Shown one piece after another: positions 7,639 through 17,046 of a DNA stretch of 64,000 nucleotides; the first letter of the stretch is position 1; every line of letters begins with the position of its first letter. The notes below the pieces were generated by a model. That model was given only the letters and a program-made list of their open reading frames with translations, did no database searches and was not told the origin of the DNA. The translations under genes were made by a program, and so were the position numbers. Origin of the DNA: Actinomyces dentalis DSM 19115 (lineage in GTDB: Bacteria > Actinomycetota > Actinomycetes > Actinomycetales > Actinomycetaceae); contig NZ_AUBL01000019.1 in NCBI RefSeq assembly GCF_000429225.1, forward strand, positions 1 to 64,000, written 5' to 3'.

Positions 7639-8667
7639 GTGGAGGTCTGGTACGGCGCCGAGCAGGTGCCCACGACATTGAGTGCGCCCGGAGGGCCGGG
7701 CAGCGTGGTGGCCATCGGCGTCTTCGACGGCGTGCACCGCGGGCACCAGGCGATCCTGGGCCGCGTCGTGGAGCGCGCCCACGAACTCGCCGCCGGCGGG
7801 AGGCGCCCCCTGGCGGTGGCGGTCACCTTCGACCCGCATCCGCGCCGCGTCCACCGGCCCGAGGAGGACCTGCCCCTCATCGCCTCCCTGACCGACCGCC
7901 TGTCCTCCCTGGAGGGGGTGGGCCTGGACGCCGTGCTCGTCATCGCCTACGACCTGGAATTCGCCGCCCAGGGCCCCCGGGAGTTCGTGCGCACCTGGCT
8001 CGAGGGGCTGCTCGGCGTGCGCGCCCTCGTCGTCGGCGGCGACGTGCGCTTCGGGCGCTCCAACTCCGGGGACGCCGCCACCCTGGAGGAGATCGGCGCC
8101 GCCGACGGCTTCGAGGTGGAGATCCTCGGCGAGATCCGCTCGGGCGGAGGGCGCCGCTGGTCGTCGACCTGGGTGCGCCAGTGCCTGGGGGACGGGCGGG
8201 TGCGCGAGGCCGCCGACGTCCTGGGCCGCCCCCACCGCCTGCGCGGCACCGTGGTCCACGGGCGCCGTCGCGGGCGCGAGCTGGGCTTCCCCACCGCCAA
8301 CCTGGAGGCCGCCACCGCCGGCGTCGTGCCCCCCGACGGCGTCTACGCCGGGTGGCTGGTGCGCCACCGCCGGGCCGGGGGGGAGGCGGGGGAGGAGCAC
8401 CTGCCCGCCGCGATCTCCATCGGCACCAACCCCACCTTCGACGACGTGCCCCGGCGCACCGTGGAGGCCCACGTGCTGGGCCGGGCCGACCTCGACCTGT
8501 ACGGCGAGGAGATCGGCGTCGAGCTCGTCGAGCGCCTGCGCCCCATGCTCGCCTTCGACGGGCTGGAGCCGCTGCTGGCGCAGATGCGCGACGACGTCGC
8601 CCGGACCGCCCGGATCCTGAACGTGCCGGTGCCCGGCCCCATCCGCCCCGAGGACGTCACCGCCTGA
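7639..8667 (+). CDS. ribF: Bifunctional riboflavin kinase / FAD synthetase RibF
   Basis: RibF makes FMN and FAD from riboflavin and ATP. The N-terminal adenylyltransferase shows VVAIGVFDGVHRGHQAIL and VTFDPHPRRV. The C-terminal flavokinase begins near LGRPHRLRGTVVHG and has ELGFPTANL and PPDGVYAG. I chose the GTG at 7639 (VEVWYGAEQ), which gives 342 residues, close to family length. An in-frame TTG three codons upstream is an alternative; neither has a strong Shine-Dalgarno sequence. The position after truB and before rpsO matches the usual actinobacterial order. Confidence 0.94.
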   Translation: MEVWYGAEQVPTTLSAPGGPGSVVAIGVFDGVHRGHQAILGRVVERAHELAAGGRRPLAVAVTFDPHPRRVHRPEEDLPLIASLTDRLSSLEGVGLDAVLVIAYDLEFAAQGPREFVRTWLEGLLGVRALVVGGDVRFGRSNSGDAATLEEIGAADGFEVEILGEIRSGGGRRWSSTWVRQCLGDGRVREAADVLGRPHRLRGTVVHGRRRGRELGFPTANLEAATAGVVPPDGVYAGWLVRHRRAGGEAGEEHLPAAISIGTNPTFDDVPRRTVEAHVLGRADLDLYGEEIGVELVERLRPMLAFDGLEPLLAQMRDDVARTARILNVPVPGPIRPEDVTA

Positions 8668-8846
8668 GGGGCGCGGATCCCCCTCGCCCCGTCCGCGCGG
8701 GCCCCGGCCGGTCCGGGGAGGCGCCGGGCGGGCGGCGGCCCGGAGAGGCGGGGCGGCGGACGGGCCCGGGAAGACGACGGCGCCGGCCCGGGCGGGTTGT
8801 GCCGGTTCCCACAGGCCCCGGCGGGAGGGGCCGGGCGCCGCGCTGG

Positions 8847-8852
8847 TAATGT
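8847..8852 (+). promoter_or_regulatory. Predicted extended -10 box for rpsO
   Basis: TGGTAATGT forms an extended -10 (TGn followed by TAATGT) about 85 bp before rpsO. The 270-bp gap after ribF contains no gene. Confidence 0.35.
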
Positions 8853-8937
8853 GGGCCCGCCGTCGATCGGCCGCGGATGTGTCATGCCCGGGAGAACCAG
8901 CCCCGGCGCTCCGCGCAACGAGGAAAGAGGAGCGACC

Positions 8938-9207
8938 GTGTCGGTTACCCCCGAGCGCAAGCAGCAGATCATCGCCGAGTACGCCACTCACGAGGGCGAC
9001 ACGGGCTCTCCCGAGGTCCAGATCGCCGTCCTGTCCGAGCGCATCGCCAACCTCACCGAGCACTTCAAGACCCACGCGCACGACCACCACTCGCGCCGCG
9101 GCCTCTACCTGCTCATCGGCAAGCGCCGTCGTCTGCTCGACTACCTCATGAAGGAGGACATCGAGCGCTACCGCTCGATCATCTCCCGCCTGGGAATCCG
9201 CCGCTGA
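8938..9207 (+). CDS. rpsO: 30S ribosomal protein S15
   Basis: S15 binds the central domain of 16S rRNA early in 30S assembly. The 89-residue protein is complete, with the family motif [15 protein letters not shown] and the C-terminal [12 protein letters not shown]...[12 protein letters not shown]. The GTG start has GGAAAGAGGAG 6 nt upstream. The gene is followed by a strong terminator, so it forms its own unit instead of continuing directly into pnp. Confidence 0.97.
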   Translation: MSVTPERKQQIIAEYATHEGDTGSPEVQIAVLSERIANLTEHFKTHAHDHHSRRGLYLLIGKRRRLLDYLMKEDIERYRSIISRLGIRR

Positions 9208-9226
9208 GCGCCCCGAGCGCAGCGTC

Positions 9227-9263
9227 CTCCGGCCCCGCCACCGCCCCGGTGGCGGGGCCGGAG
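9227..9263. terminator. Strong hairpin after rpsO
   Basis: A perfect 17-bp stem (left arm CTCCGGCCCCGCCACCG, right arm its complement) has a CCC loop and begins 19 bp after the rpsO stop. It lacks a long T tract (TCATT follows), as is common in high-GC actinobacteria. Confidence 0.8.
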
Positions 9264-9407
9264 TCATTCCGGGGCGGACGTCGTCGGAAGTGCTGAATCT
9301 CGGGGAGTACACACCGGCACGGTGCCTTGCGTCCGCGCACGCGAGCGACGACGATGAACCGGACCGGCTCAGCACGCGCTGGCACCCCGACGAGGAGGAG
9401 CAAGACC

Positions 9408-10208
9408 ATGGGCATTCTCGATTGGTTCCGCACACTCCGGCGGCCCGCCGGTGCGAACCGGCCCGCGGAGCAGATCCCCGCCGGAGCGTTCGGCCCGACC
9501 GCCCTCGAGATCACGCCCACGGCGCCGCGCCGCTCGTTCGTCGACGCCGGGATCCAATTCGACCGCAGCCTGTTCGGGGACGTCTTCTCCGCCTGCCTGG
9601 CGCCGTCGACGGTGATCCAGGACGCGTGCGCCGGATTCGTCCTCGACGCCCCCCAGTGGTCCGTCGACTTCGAGACCGGCACCCTGTCCTTCGGGGAGAA
9701 CTCCTACCCGGTGCAGTTCCTGGGCAGCGAGTCCACGCTCGACGACACGTGGACGTGGGGCTGGAACAACGACTTCCCCCCGCCGGTTCTGGCAATGGCC
9801 GAGTGCATGCGGGACATCGGCCGGCAGTGGGGCCTGGAGGAGCTGAGCACCGCCACCTTCCCGCTGGCCCAGGGGCGCAGCGGCCGCGAGCTCGCCATGG
9901 TCTCCACCGTGCTGGCCCCCGGATCCTCCTGCTACTACCGGGTGCCGCAGGAGGCCGGGGCCATGCTCCTGGCCTTCTCCGGCCTGCCCGAGAGCGTCTT
10001 CGCACCCGTCAACGTGGTCCGCTTCGCCCGCATCCTGTCCGACTGCCTCCAGATCCCCTGCGACCACCGGATCCTCGCCGAGAGCTTCCTGGCGTGGAAC
10101 GGCACCGCCTACGAGTGGGAGGAGCGGCGGATCGTCGCCCACTTCCCCGCCCGGCTGATCATGGAGTTCGACGAGGTCATGCGCCTGACGAAGATCATGA
10201 GCGCCTGA
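9408..10208 (+). CDS. DUF6882-family protein of unknown function
   Basis: This 266-residue soluble protein is recognised as DUF6882-like by its overall pattern, including TWTWGWNNDFPPPV and repeated Trp/Phe-rich stretches. No signal peptide, membrane helix or catalytic motif is seen. The ATG at 9408 follows GAGGAGGAGC, a good ribosome-binding site; upstream in-frame ATGs lack one. The gene lies between rpsO and pnp, which are usually adjacent, and converges on fucO, so it is an insertion in the conserved order. I do not know its function. Confidence 0.7.
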   Translation: MGILDWFRTLRRPAGANRPAEQIPAGAFGPTALEITPTAPRRSFVDAGIQFDRSLFGDVFSACLAPSTVIQDACAGFVLDAPQWSVDFETGTLSFGENSYPVQFLGSESTLDDTWTWGWNNDFPPPVLAMAECMRDIGRQWGLEELSTATFPLAQGRSGRELAMVSTVLAPGSSCYYRVPQEAGAMLLAFSGLPESVFAPVNVVRFARILSDCLQIPCDHRILAESFLAWNGTAYEWEERRIVAHFPARLIMEFDEVMRLTKIMSA

Positions 10209-10213
10209 GGCGC

Positions 10214-10243
10214 GGGCCCCGCCGCCCGCCGGCGACGGGGCCC
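10214..10243. terminator. Hairpin between convergent genes
   Basis: GGGCCCCG at 10214-10221 pairs with CGGGGCCC at 10236-10243 just after the DUF6882 stop. It could terminate both this gene and the convergent fucO. Confidence 0.5.
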
Positions 10244-10332
10244 GACCGCGCTCGCGGCTGGCCCGCGGCTCCCGGCCCCTCCCGGCTCGCCCGCGGTCGC
10301 CGGTCACCGGTCACCGGCCCCGGGAGCCGACC

Positions 10333-11484
10333 TCACAGCAGCGAGCGGTAGAGGGCCTCGATGTCCTCGCGGGTGGCCGGACGCGGGTTGCCCGGGGTGC
10401 ACACGTCGTTGAAGGCGTCCTCGGTCAGGGCCGCGATGCCGGCCTCGTCCACGCCGATCTGCGAGATCCTCGTGGGGTTGCCCAGGTCGGCCGTCAGCGC
10501 GGCGACGGCCTCGACGGCGGCGGCCCGGGCCTCGGCCAGCGGCATGGTCCGGGCCCCCTCCACGCCGAAGGCCTCGGCGATGTCGCGGTACTTCTCCCCG
10601 GTGAACTCCGCGTTGTAGGCCATGACCGGGGCGAGCAGGATGCCGTTGGCCAGCCCGTGCGGGGCGCCGTAGCGCCCGCCCAGCGGGTGGGCCATGCCGT
10701 GGACCAGGCCCAGCCCGACGTTGGAGTAGGCCATGCCGTTGATGTAGGCGGCCAGGCCCATGGCCTCGACGGCGTCGGCGTCGCCGTCGGCCGCCGCGCG
10801 CAGGTTCGCCGCGATCATCTGGATGGACTTCAGGCACAGCGCGTCGCTCAGCTCCCAGGCGCCCGGCGTGATGTAGCCCTCGATGGCGTGGGTGAGCGCG
10901 TCCAGGCCGGTGGCGACCTTGAGGGAGCGGGGCATGGCGTCCATGAGGTCGGGGTCGACGACGGCGACCACCGGGATGTCGTGCGGGTCCACGCACACGA
11001 ACTTGCGCTTGTTCGCGGCGTCGGTGATGACGTAGTTGATCGTGGTCTCCGACGCCGTCCCGGCCGTGGTGGGCACGCCGATGATCGGCACCCCCGGGTT
11101 CTTCGTGGGCGACAGGCCCTCCAGGCTCAGCACGTCGGCGAATTCGGGGTTGGCGGCGATGACCGAGATGGCCTTGCAGGTGTCCTGCGGGGAGCCGCCG
11201 CCCAGGCCGATGAGGATCTCGGCGCCCGAGGCGCGGAAGGCGGCCAGGCCCGCCTGGACCTTCTCCACGGGCGGGTTGGGGACGACGTCGGAGAAGACCT
11301 CCCAGGAGATCCCGGCGCCGTCGAGCAGGTCGGTGATGCGCGCGGCGGTGCCGTTGTCGGCCAGGACGGGGTCGGTGACGACGAAGGCCCGGCTCAGGCC
11401 CCGCGCGGTGATCTCGGAGGGGATGGCGGCGATGGCCCCGCGGCCGAAGTGCCCGGTCTGGTTGAAGATCATGCGGTGGGTCAT
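10333..11484 (-). CDS. fucO: Iron-containing alcohol dehydrogenase, lactaldehyde reductase type
   Basis: FucO reduces L-lactaldehyde to 1,2-propanediol with NADH during fucose or rhamnose fermentation. At 383 residues it equals the enterobacterial enzyme in length and resembles it closely by recollection. Seen here are the nucleotide-binding GLGGGSPQDTCKAI, the iron-binding ATGLDALTHAIEGY and GLVHGMAHPLGGRYGAPHG with the expected Asp and three His, and FVCVDPHDIP. The ATG follows GAGGAGAGC. It is isolated and antisense to its neighbours, with no fucose or rhamnose pathway gene nearby. The substrate is inferred from similarity. Confidence 0.85.
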   Translation of the reverse strand: MTHRMIFNQTGHFGRGAIAAIPSEITARGLSRAFVVTDPVLADNGTAARITDLLDGAGISWEVFSDVVPNPPVEKVQAGLAAFRASGAEILIGLGGGSPQDTCKAISVIAANPEFADVLSLEGLSPTKNPGVPIIGVPTTAGTASETTINYVITDAANKRKFVCVDPHDIPVVAVVDPDLMDAMPRSLKVATGLDALTHAIEGYITPGAWELSDALCLKSIQMIAANLRAAADGDADAVEAMGLAAYINGMAYSNVGLGLVHGMAHPLGGRYGAPHGLANGILLAPVMAYNAEFTGEKYRDIAEAFGVEGARTMPLAEARAAAVEAVAALTADLGNPTRISQIGVDEAGIAALTEDAFNDVCTPGNPRPATREDIEALYRSLL

Positions 11485-11754
11485 TGCGCTCTCCTCGGAG
11501 TCTGCCGTGGTCGGTCGCCGTCGTCGCCCGCGGGTCGAGTGCGGCGGCGCGACGGCGGTGGTGGCTCCACCATGGCATCATCGGCCGCGGTCGGCGAGGA
11601 GCGAAGGTCCCCCGAGCCCCGGCCGCGGCGCCGGTGCGCGCGCGTCCCGCCGGCGGCGTCGGCCCGGCGTCGGCGCGCCGTCGGTCCGGCGCCGGCGCGT
11701 CCCATCTCACGTCGTCGTGACCACGGGTTCACATCCCCCCACCCGCCCCCACGG

Positions 11755-11835
11755 TAGGATCGACGAGCCCGCGTGCGCGCAGGTCCGTGACCACCGGTCC
11801 GAACGCGCACGGGCGCCGGCGAGGTGCCGGCGCCC
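11755..11835 (+). promoter_or_regulatory. Predicted pnp promoter and leader hairpin
   Basis: TAGGAT at 11755-11760 is a candidate -10 that would give a leader of about 247 nt before pnp. Within the leader, GGGCGCCGGC at 11811-11820 and GCCGGCGCCC at 11826-11835 form a perfect 10-bp stem with a GAGGT loop. In enterobacteria a pnp leader hairpin is the target of RNase III and PNPase autoregulation; an equivalent role here is only inference. Confidence 0.4.
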
Positions 11836-12013
11836 CGGCACGCGGGAGCGCGCACGAGGCAGGGCCCCGTGCGCCCAGGCGGCGACCGTCGGTTTTCGGT
11901 GGTGGCCTCCGGAGCGCCGCGCCCGCGCGTAGCGGGGGCGAGCCGGTTCCGTGGGCCTCGATCGAAGGCCACGGGAGGCGCCCCCAGATCGACTAGAGAG
12001 AGACACATCGCAG

Positions 12014-14383
12014 ATGTTCGTTGATGACCCCGAGGTCACCGCTGCGGAGGCCGTGATCGACAACGGCCCATTCGGCAAGCGCGTCGTCCGCTTCGAGACC
12101 GGGCGCCTGGCCAAGCAGGCCGCCGGGAGCGCCATGGCCTACCTCGACGGCGAGACCGTCGTCCTGTCGGCGACCACCGTGGGCAAGCACCCCAAGGACC
12201 AGTTCGACTTCTTCCCGCTGACCGTCGACGTCGAGGAGCGCCAGTACGCGGCCGGCCGCATCCCCGGCTCCTTCTTCCGCCGCGAGGGCCGCGCCGGCAC
12301 CGCCGCCATCCTCGCCTGCCGCCTCATCGACCGCCCGCTGCGCCCCTCCTTCGTCAAGGGCCTGCGCAACGAGGTCCAGGTCGTCGAGACCATCCTGGCC
12401 ATCCACCCCGACGACGCCTACGACGCCCTGGCGATCAACGCGGCCTCCATGTCCACCCAGATCGCCGGGCTGCCCTTCTCCGGGCCCGTGGCCGGCACCC
12501 GCCTGGCCCTCATCGACGGCCAGTGGGTCGCCTTCCCCCGCTACTCCGAGCTCGAGCGCGCCACCTTCCAGATGGTCGTGGCCGGCCGGGTCCTGGAGAG
12601 CGGCGACGTCGCCATCATGATGGTCGAGGCCGGCGCCACCGAGAACGCCTGGGACCTCATCGCCGACGGCGCCGCCGCCCCCACCGAGCCGGTCGTGGCC
12701 GAGGCCCTGGAGGCCGCCAAGCCGCACATCAAGGCCCTGTGCGAGGCCCAGATGGAGGTCGCCGCCCACACCTCCAAGCCCACCGCCGAGTTCCCGCTCT
12801 ACCTGGACTACACCGACGAGCAGTACGACGCCGTCGAGAGGGCCGCCCAGGCCCACGACCTGGCCGGCGCCATCGCCACCGAGGGCAAGCAGGCCCGCGA
12901 CGCGGCCATCGACGCGGTGCGCGAGGCCGTCCTGGCCGACCTCGCCGAGCAGTACGGGACGGAGGAGGACGTCAAGGCCCTCAAGGCCGCCTTCCGCTCC
13001 GTGACCAAGAGGATCGTGCGCCACCGCACCCTCACCGAGGGCGTGCGCATGGACGGGCGCGGCCTGAGGGACATCCGCACGCTCGGCGCCGAGGTCGAGG
13101 TCCTGCCCCGCGTCCACGGCTCGGCCATCTTCGAGCGCGGCGAGACCCAGATCCTGGGCGTGACCACCCTCAACATGCTGCGCATGGAGCAGCAGATCGA
13201 CGATCTGTCGCCGGTCACCCACAAGCGCTACATGCACCAGTACGTCTTCCCGCCCTTCTCCACCGGCGAGACCGGGCGCGTGGGCGCCCCCAAGCGCCGC
13301 GAGATCGGCCACGGCGCGCTGGCGGAGCGGGCCCTGGTGCCCGTGCTGCCCGACCGCGACGACTTCCCCTACGCCATCCGCCAGGTCTCCGAGGCCCTGG
13401 GCTCCAACGGCTCGACCTCCATGGGCTCGGTGTGCGCCTCGACCCTGTCGATGCTCAACGCCGGCGTGCCGCTGCGCGCGCCCGTGGCCGGCATCGCCAT
13501 GGGCCTCATGCACGAGGAGATCGACGGCGAGACCAAGTGGGCCACGCTCACCGACATCCTCGGAAGCGAGGACGCCTTCGGCGACATGGACTTCAAGGTC
13601 GCCGGCACCCGCGACTTCATCACGGCCCTCCAGCTCGACACCAAGCTCGACGGTCTGCCCTCCGAGATCCTGGCCGGCGCCCTCGACCAGGCCCGCGACG
13701 CCCGCTTCTACATCCTCGACATCATGGCCCGGGCCATCGACTCCCCCGACGAGATGGCCCCCACGGCCCCGCGCGTCCTGACCGTCCACATCCCCGTGGA
13801 CAAGATCGGCGAGGTCATCGGCCCCAAGGGCAAGATGATCAACCAGATCCAGGACGACACCGGCGCAGAGCTGACGGTCGAGGACGACGGCACCGTCTAC
13901 ATCGGCGCCTCCGACGGGCCGTCGGCCGAGGCCGCGCGCGACGCCGTCAACGCCATCGCCAACCCGCAGATGCCCGAGATCGGCGAGCGCTTCATCGGCA
14001 CCGTGGTCAAGACCACGACCTTCGGCGCCTTCGTCTCGCTGACCCCCGGCAAGGACGGGCTGCTGCACATCTCGCAGATCCGCCGGCTGGTGGGCGGCAA
14101 GCGCGTGGAGAACGTCGAGGACGTCCTGAGCGTGGGCGACAAGGTCCAGGTCGAACTGGCGGAGATCGACCAGCGCGGCAAGCTGAGCCTGCACGCGGTC
14201 CTCAACGAGGAGCAGCTGGCCGCCGAGCAGGAGGCCAAGTCCTCCCGTGAGGCCGAGGAGGGCGGCCGCCGCGAGCGCCGTCCCCGTCGCGAACGCGGAG
14301 AGGCGGACGGCGGCGAGCGCCGTGAGCGCCGCCCGCGCCGTCGTCGCACCCGCACCATCGCGGAGTCCTCCGAGGAGGAGTGA
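12014..14383 (+). CDS. pnp: Polyribonucleotide nucleotidyltransferase (PNPase)
   Basis: PNPase is a phosphorolytic 3'-5' exoribonuclease that also synthesises RNA tails. Two RNase PH domains are separated by an alpha-helical segment. The second carries [21 protein letters not shown] and [14 protein letters not shown] domain ([19 protein letters not shown]) and an S1 domain ([20 protein letters not shown]) follow, then a short Arg/Glu-rich tail. I chose the ATG at 12014 ([14 protein letters not shown]) over an in-frame start at 11951 because it gives the usual N-terminus; the 789-residue length is typical of actinobacteria. Confidence 0.97.
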   Translation: MFVDDPEVTAAEAVIDNGPFGKRVVRFETGRLAKQAAGSAMAYLDGETVVLSATTVGKHPKDQFDFFPLTVDVEERQYAAGRIPGSFFRREGRAGTAAILACRLIDRPLRPSFVKGLRNEVQVVETILAIHPDDAYDALAINAASMSTQIAGLPFSGPVAGTRLALIDGQWVAFPRYSELERATFQMVVAGRVLESGDVAIMMVEAGATENAWDLIADGAAAPTEPVVAEALEAAKPHIKALCEAQMEVAAHTSKPTAEFPLYLDYTDEQYDAVERAAQAHDLAGAIATEGKQARDAAIDAVREAVLADLAEQYGTEEDVKALKAAFRSVTKRIVRHRTLTEGVRMDGRGLRDIRTLGAEVEVLPRVHGSAIFERGETQILGVTTLNMLRMEQQIDDLSPVTHKRYMHQYVFPPFSTGETGRVGAPKRREIGHGALAERALVPVLPDRDDFPYAIRQVSEALGSNGSTSMGSVCASTLSMLNAGVPLRAPVAGIAMGLMHEEIDGETKWATLTDILGSEDAFGDMDFKVAGTRDFITALQLDTKLDGLPSEILAGALDQARDARFYILDIMARAIDSPDEMAPTAPRVLTVHIPVDKIGEVIGPKGKMINQIQDDTGAELTVEDDGTVYIGASDGPSAEAARDAVNAIANPQMPEIGERFIGTVVKTTTFGAFVSLTPGKDGLLHISQIRRLVGGKRVENVEDVLSVGDKVQVELAEIDQRGKLSLHAVLNEEQLAAEQEAKSSREAEEGGRRERRPRRERGEADGGERRERRPRRRRTRTIAESSEEE

Positions 14384-14418
14384 CGACGCCGGCGCCGCCG
14401 CTTCCGGCTCCGTTCCGG

Positions 14419-14497
14419 TTCCGCGAGCGCGCAGGTTTCCAGTCGAACGCGCGGCTGGGAGGTGCGCGTTCGACTGGAAACCTGCGCGCTCGCGGAA
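14419..14497. repeat. Long palindromic hairpin element, copy 1
   Basis: Two perfect 34-nt arms (14419-14452 and 14464-14497) flank an 11-nt loop, GGCTGGGAGGT. The arm core reads GCGCAGGTTTCCAGTCGAAC. It begins 36 bp after the pnp stop and ends 15 bp before the -10 box of the next gene, so it covers the expected -35 region. Other copies are at 33938, 59820 and 61082. Confidence 0.9.
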
Positions 14498-14511
14498 TAC
14501 GGCGCGGCCGG

Positions 14512-14517
14512 TAGGCT
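14512..14517 (+). promoter_or_regulatory. Predicted leaderless -10 box of the M16 protease gene
   Basis: TAGGCT is followed by 6 nt and then the GTG start. No Shine-Dalgarno sequence fits, so the transcript probably begins at the start codon. Confidence 0.55.
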
Positions 14518-14523
14518 GACCCG

Positions 14524-15900
14524 GTGACCAGCACGATCGCGACCGACCGCACGGGCCCCCGGGCCCCGACCTCCTTCTCCGAGGTCGCCCTGATCCGCGC
14601 CGCCGCCGGGGAGCCCGGCGCCGAGCTGGAGCTGACCGACGACGGCGCCGTGCTGCGCCGCTCGATCCTGCCCGGCGGCGTGCGGGTGATCACCGAGTCC
14701 GTGCCGGGTCTGCGCTCGGCGGGCCTGGGCATGTGGTTCGGCGTCGGCTCGCGCGACGAGGCGGCCGGTCAGGAGGGCTCCACCCACTTCCTGGAGCACC
14801 TGCTGTTCAAGGGCACCGCCAGGCGCGACGCCCGCGCCATCGCCGAGGCCTTCGACTTCATCGGCGGGGAGTCCAACGCCGCCACCTCCAAGGAGCACAC
14901 CTCCTACTACGCCCGGGTCCAGGGGCAGGACTGCCTGGAGGCCCTCGACGTGCTCGCCGACATGGTCACCTCCTCCCTCCTGGATCCCAAGGACGTGGAG
15001 ACCGAGCGCGGCGTCATCATCTCCGAGCTGGCCGACGCGGCCGACGATCCGGTCGACGTCGCCCAGGAGGCCTTCGCCCGCGCCGCCTTCGGCGAGGGCA
15101 CGCCGCTGGGCCGTCCCATCGGGGGCACGCCGGAGGCGGTGGCCGCCGTCCCGCGCGACGCCGTGTGGGACCACTACCGGCGCACCTACGGCGCCGACTC
15201 GCTGGTCGTGGCGGCCGCGGGCGCCGTCGAGCACGAGGAGGTCTGCGAGCGGGTGGCCGCCGATCTGGAGGCGGCCGGGTGGGACACGAGCGCCTCGGCC
15301 CGGCCGCGTGAGCGCCGCTTCGAGACCGTCGCCCCGGCGCCGCCGGCGATGACGGACGTCGAGATCGTGCGCGAGTGCGAGCAGTCGCACGTCTACCTCG
15401 CCTGCCCGGGCATCGGGGTGCGCGACGAGCGACGCTGGCCCATGAGCGTGCTCACCACGATCCTGGGCGGGGGCATGTCCTCGCGACTGTTCCAGGAGGT
15501 GCGCGAGAAGCGCGGTCTGGCCTACTCCACCTATGCCTTCGACGCCCCTTACGCGGGCGCGGGGGCCTTCGGGCTCTACGCGGGCTGCGCGCCGCGCGAC
15601 GTCGAGGAGGTGTGCGCGGTCATGGTCGGGGAGTTCGAGAGGCTCGCGGCCGACGGCGTGAGCGAGCGCGAGTTGCGGCGCGCCCGCGGCCAGATCCGCG
15701 GGGCCATGGTGCTGGGCGGCGAGGACTCCCTGTCGCGCATGGGGCGGCTGGGGCGCGGGGAGGTCGTCACCGGACGGCTGCGCTCCATGGAGGAGAATCT
15801 GCGGCTGCTCGACGCCGTGACCGCCGAGCAGGTGCGCGAGCTGGCCGCCTGGTTGGTGGGCCGCGCCCGCGCCCGGGTGCTCGTCGGCCCGAGGGTCTGA
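14524..15900 (+). CDS. M16-family zinc metallopeptidase
   Basis: This 458-residue protein belongs to the pitrilysin/PqqL-like M16 family conserved after pnp in actinobacteria. The inverted zinc motif HFLEH is at residues 88-92 (GSTHFLEHLLFKGT), with the further Glu ligand expected in the following helix. The inactive C-terminal M16 half follows, with GGGMSSRLFQEVREKRGLAYS. There is no signal peptide. The substrate of these bacterial enzymes is unknown. The GTG start is set by the -10 spacing and the -10/hairpin arrangement upstream. Confidence 0.9.
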   Translation: MTSTIATDRTGPRAPTSFSEVALIRAAAGEPGAELELTDDGAVLRRSILPGGVRVITESVPGLRSAGLGMWFGVGSRDEAAGQEGSTHFLEHLLFKGTARRDARAIAEAFDFIGGESNAATSKEHTSYYARVQGQDCLEALDVLADMVTSSLLDPKDVETERGVIISELADAADDPVDVAQEAFARAAFGEGTPLGRPIGGTPEAVAAVPRDAVWDHYRRTYGADSLVVAAAGAVEHEEVCERVAADLEAAGWDTSASARPRERRFETVAPAPPAMTDVEIVRECEQSHVYLACPGIGVRDERRWPMSVLTTILGGGMSSRLFQEVREKRGLAYSTYAFDAPYAGAGAFGLYAGCAPRDVEEVCAVMVGEFERLAADGVSERELRRARGQIRGAMVLGGEDSLSRMGRLGRGEVVTGRLRSMEENLRLLDAVTAEQVRELAAWLVGRARARVLVGPRV

Positions 15901-15952
15901 TCGGACGCGGATCTGAGCCGAGCCGAGAATTGACGGCTTCCGACGACCGACG

Positions 15953-15995
15953 GGGGCCGACGGCGCACTGCGCGTTGCAGTGCGCCGTCGGCCCC
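15953..15995. terminator. Bidirectional terminator between M16 gene and SDR gene
   Basis: A perfect 19-bp stem (GGGGCCGACGGCGCACTGC and its complement) with loop GCGTT lies midway between the two convergent genes. Confidence 0.8.
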
Positions 15996-16023
15996 GGTGC
16001 TACCGGTTCGCGCGGGCCTTCAG

Positions 16024-16926
16024 TCAGCGGCGCAGGCCGAAGGCGGCGCCGATGAGGCGGTCGAAGGCGCGGTCGGGCAGGATGCGGCGCGCGGCGATGA
16101 GGGGCTTCGCCATGAAGCCCACGGCGTAGCGGGTTCGGGGGTGGCGGGCGGTGACGATCTTTCCGATGGTGCGGGCGATGACCGCGGGCGGGGAGTAGCG
16201 CCGCTGGTACGACTCGCTGCGCATGGAGCCGGCCACCGCCTTGACCTGAGTGGCGTAGGCGCTGCCCTCGGCCGTGGCCTCCAGGTGGTCGGCGGCGATC
16301 GCGTACCACTCGGTGCGGATCCCGCCGGGCTCGACCACGACGACGTCGATGCCGAAGGGGCGCAGCTCCATGCGCAGGGCGTCGCTGAGGGCCTCGACGG
16401 CGTACTTGGTGGCGTGGTACCAGCCGCCCAGCGGCGTGGTCAGTCTCCCTCCCATGGAGGAGATGTTGATGATGGTGCCCGAGCCCTGGGCGCGCATGTG
16501 CGGGGCCACCAGCTGGGTGAGGCGGGCCAGACCGAAGACGTTGACCTCGAACTGGCGGCGGGCCTCGTCCATCGGGACGTCCTCGACGGCCCCGAAGGAG
16601 CCGTAGCCGGCGTTGTTGACCAGGACGTCGATGCGGCCGGTCTCCTCCAGGATGCGGTTCACGCCGGCGCTCATGGAGGCGTCGTCGGTGACGTCCATGG
16701 GCAGCGGGCGGATGCCGTCGGCGGCCAGGGCCCGGAGGCGGTCGGTGCGGCGGGCCGCGCCGTAGACGGTGTATCCCAGCGCTTGGAGCCTGCGGGCGGT
16801 GTCCTCGCCGATTCCGGAGGAGGCGCCGGTGACGAGCGCGGTGCGGGTTGCGCCGTGGTCCGCGGAGCTCTCGGGGGAGTTCTCGGCGGAGGTGCCGGGG
16901 GCCTGGGCGGGCGCGGTGGTGATCAT
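16024..16926 (-). CDS. Short-chain dehydrogenase/reductase (SDR)
   Basis: This 300-residue classical SDR oxidoreductase has the Rossmann motif TGASSGIG at about residues 34-41, the structural NNAG (VLVNNAGYGSFG), the catalytic Ser in INISSMGG and the active-site YHATK. After the active site, EPGGIRTEWYAIAADHL is typical of the family often annotated as oxidoreductases of unknown substrate. The first 28 residues are a low-complexity extension. It is transcribed divergently from a TetR gene across two palindromic operators, so it is probably that regulator's target. The substrate cannot be told. Confidence 0.88.
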   Translation of the reverse strand: MITTAPAQAPGTSAENSPESSADHGATRTALVTGASSGIGEDTARRLQALGYTVYGAARRTDRLRALAADGIRPLPMDVTDDASMSAGVNRILEETGRIDVLVNNAGYGSFGAVEDVPMDEARRQFEVNVFGLARLTQLVAPHMRAQGSGTIINISSMGGRLTTPLGGWYHATKYAVEALSDALRMELRPFGIDVVVVEPGGIRTEWYAIAADHLEATAEGSAYATQVKAVAGSMRSESYQRRYSPPAVIARTIGKIVTARHPRTRYAVGFMAKPLIAARRILPDRAFDRLIGAAFGLRR

Positions 16927-16951
16927 CGTCCGAGGTGTCCTCTCGCTAACA

Positions 16952-16989
16952 TGAATCGTCGTTCAGGTATTATCATGAACGATAGTTCA
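16952..16989. promoter_or_regulatory. Two TetR-type operators in the divergent SDR/TetR promoter
   Basis: TGAATCGTCGTTCA at 16952-16965 and TGAACGATAGTTCA at 16976-16989 are both inverted repeats of TGAAy/rTTCA type. They are 24 bp apart centre to centre, so they sit on nearly the same face of the helix. They occupy the middle of the 120-bp gap between the two genes. Confidence 0.65.
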
Positions 16990-17046
16990 CCTTTGCGCAA
17001 GTGAGATACTCGGCACGGTGCGGAGCAGGACGGGGGGCGCGGGAGC

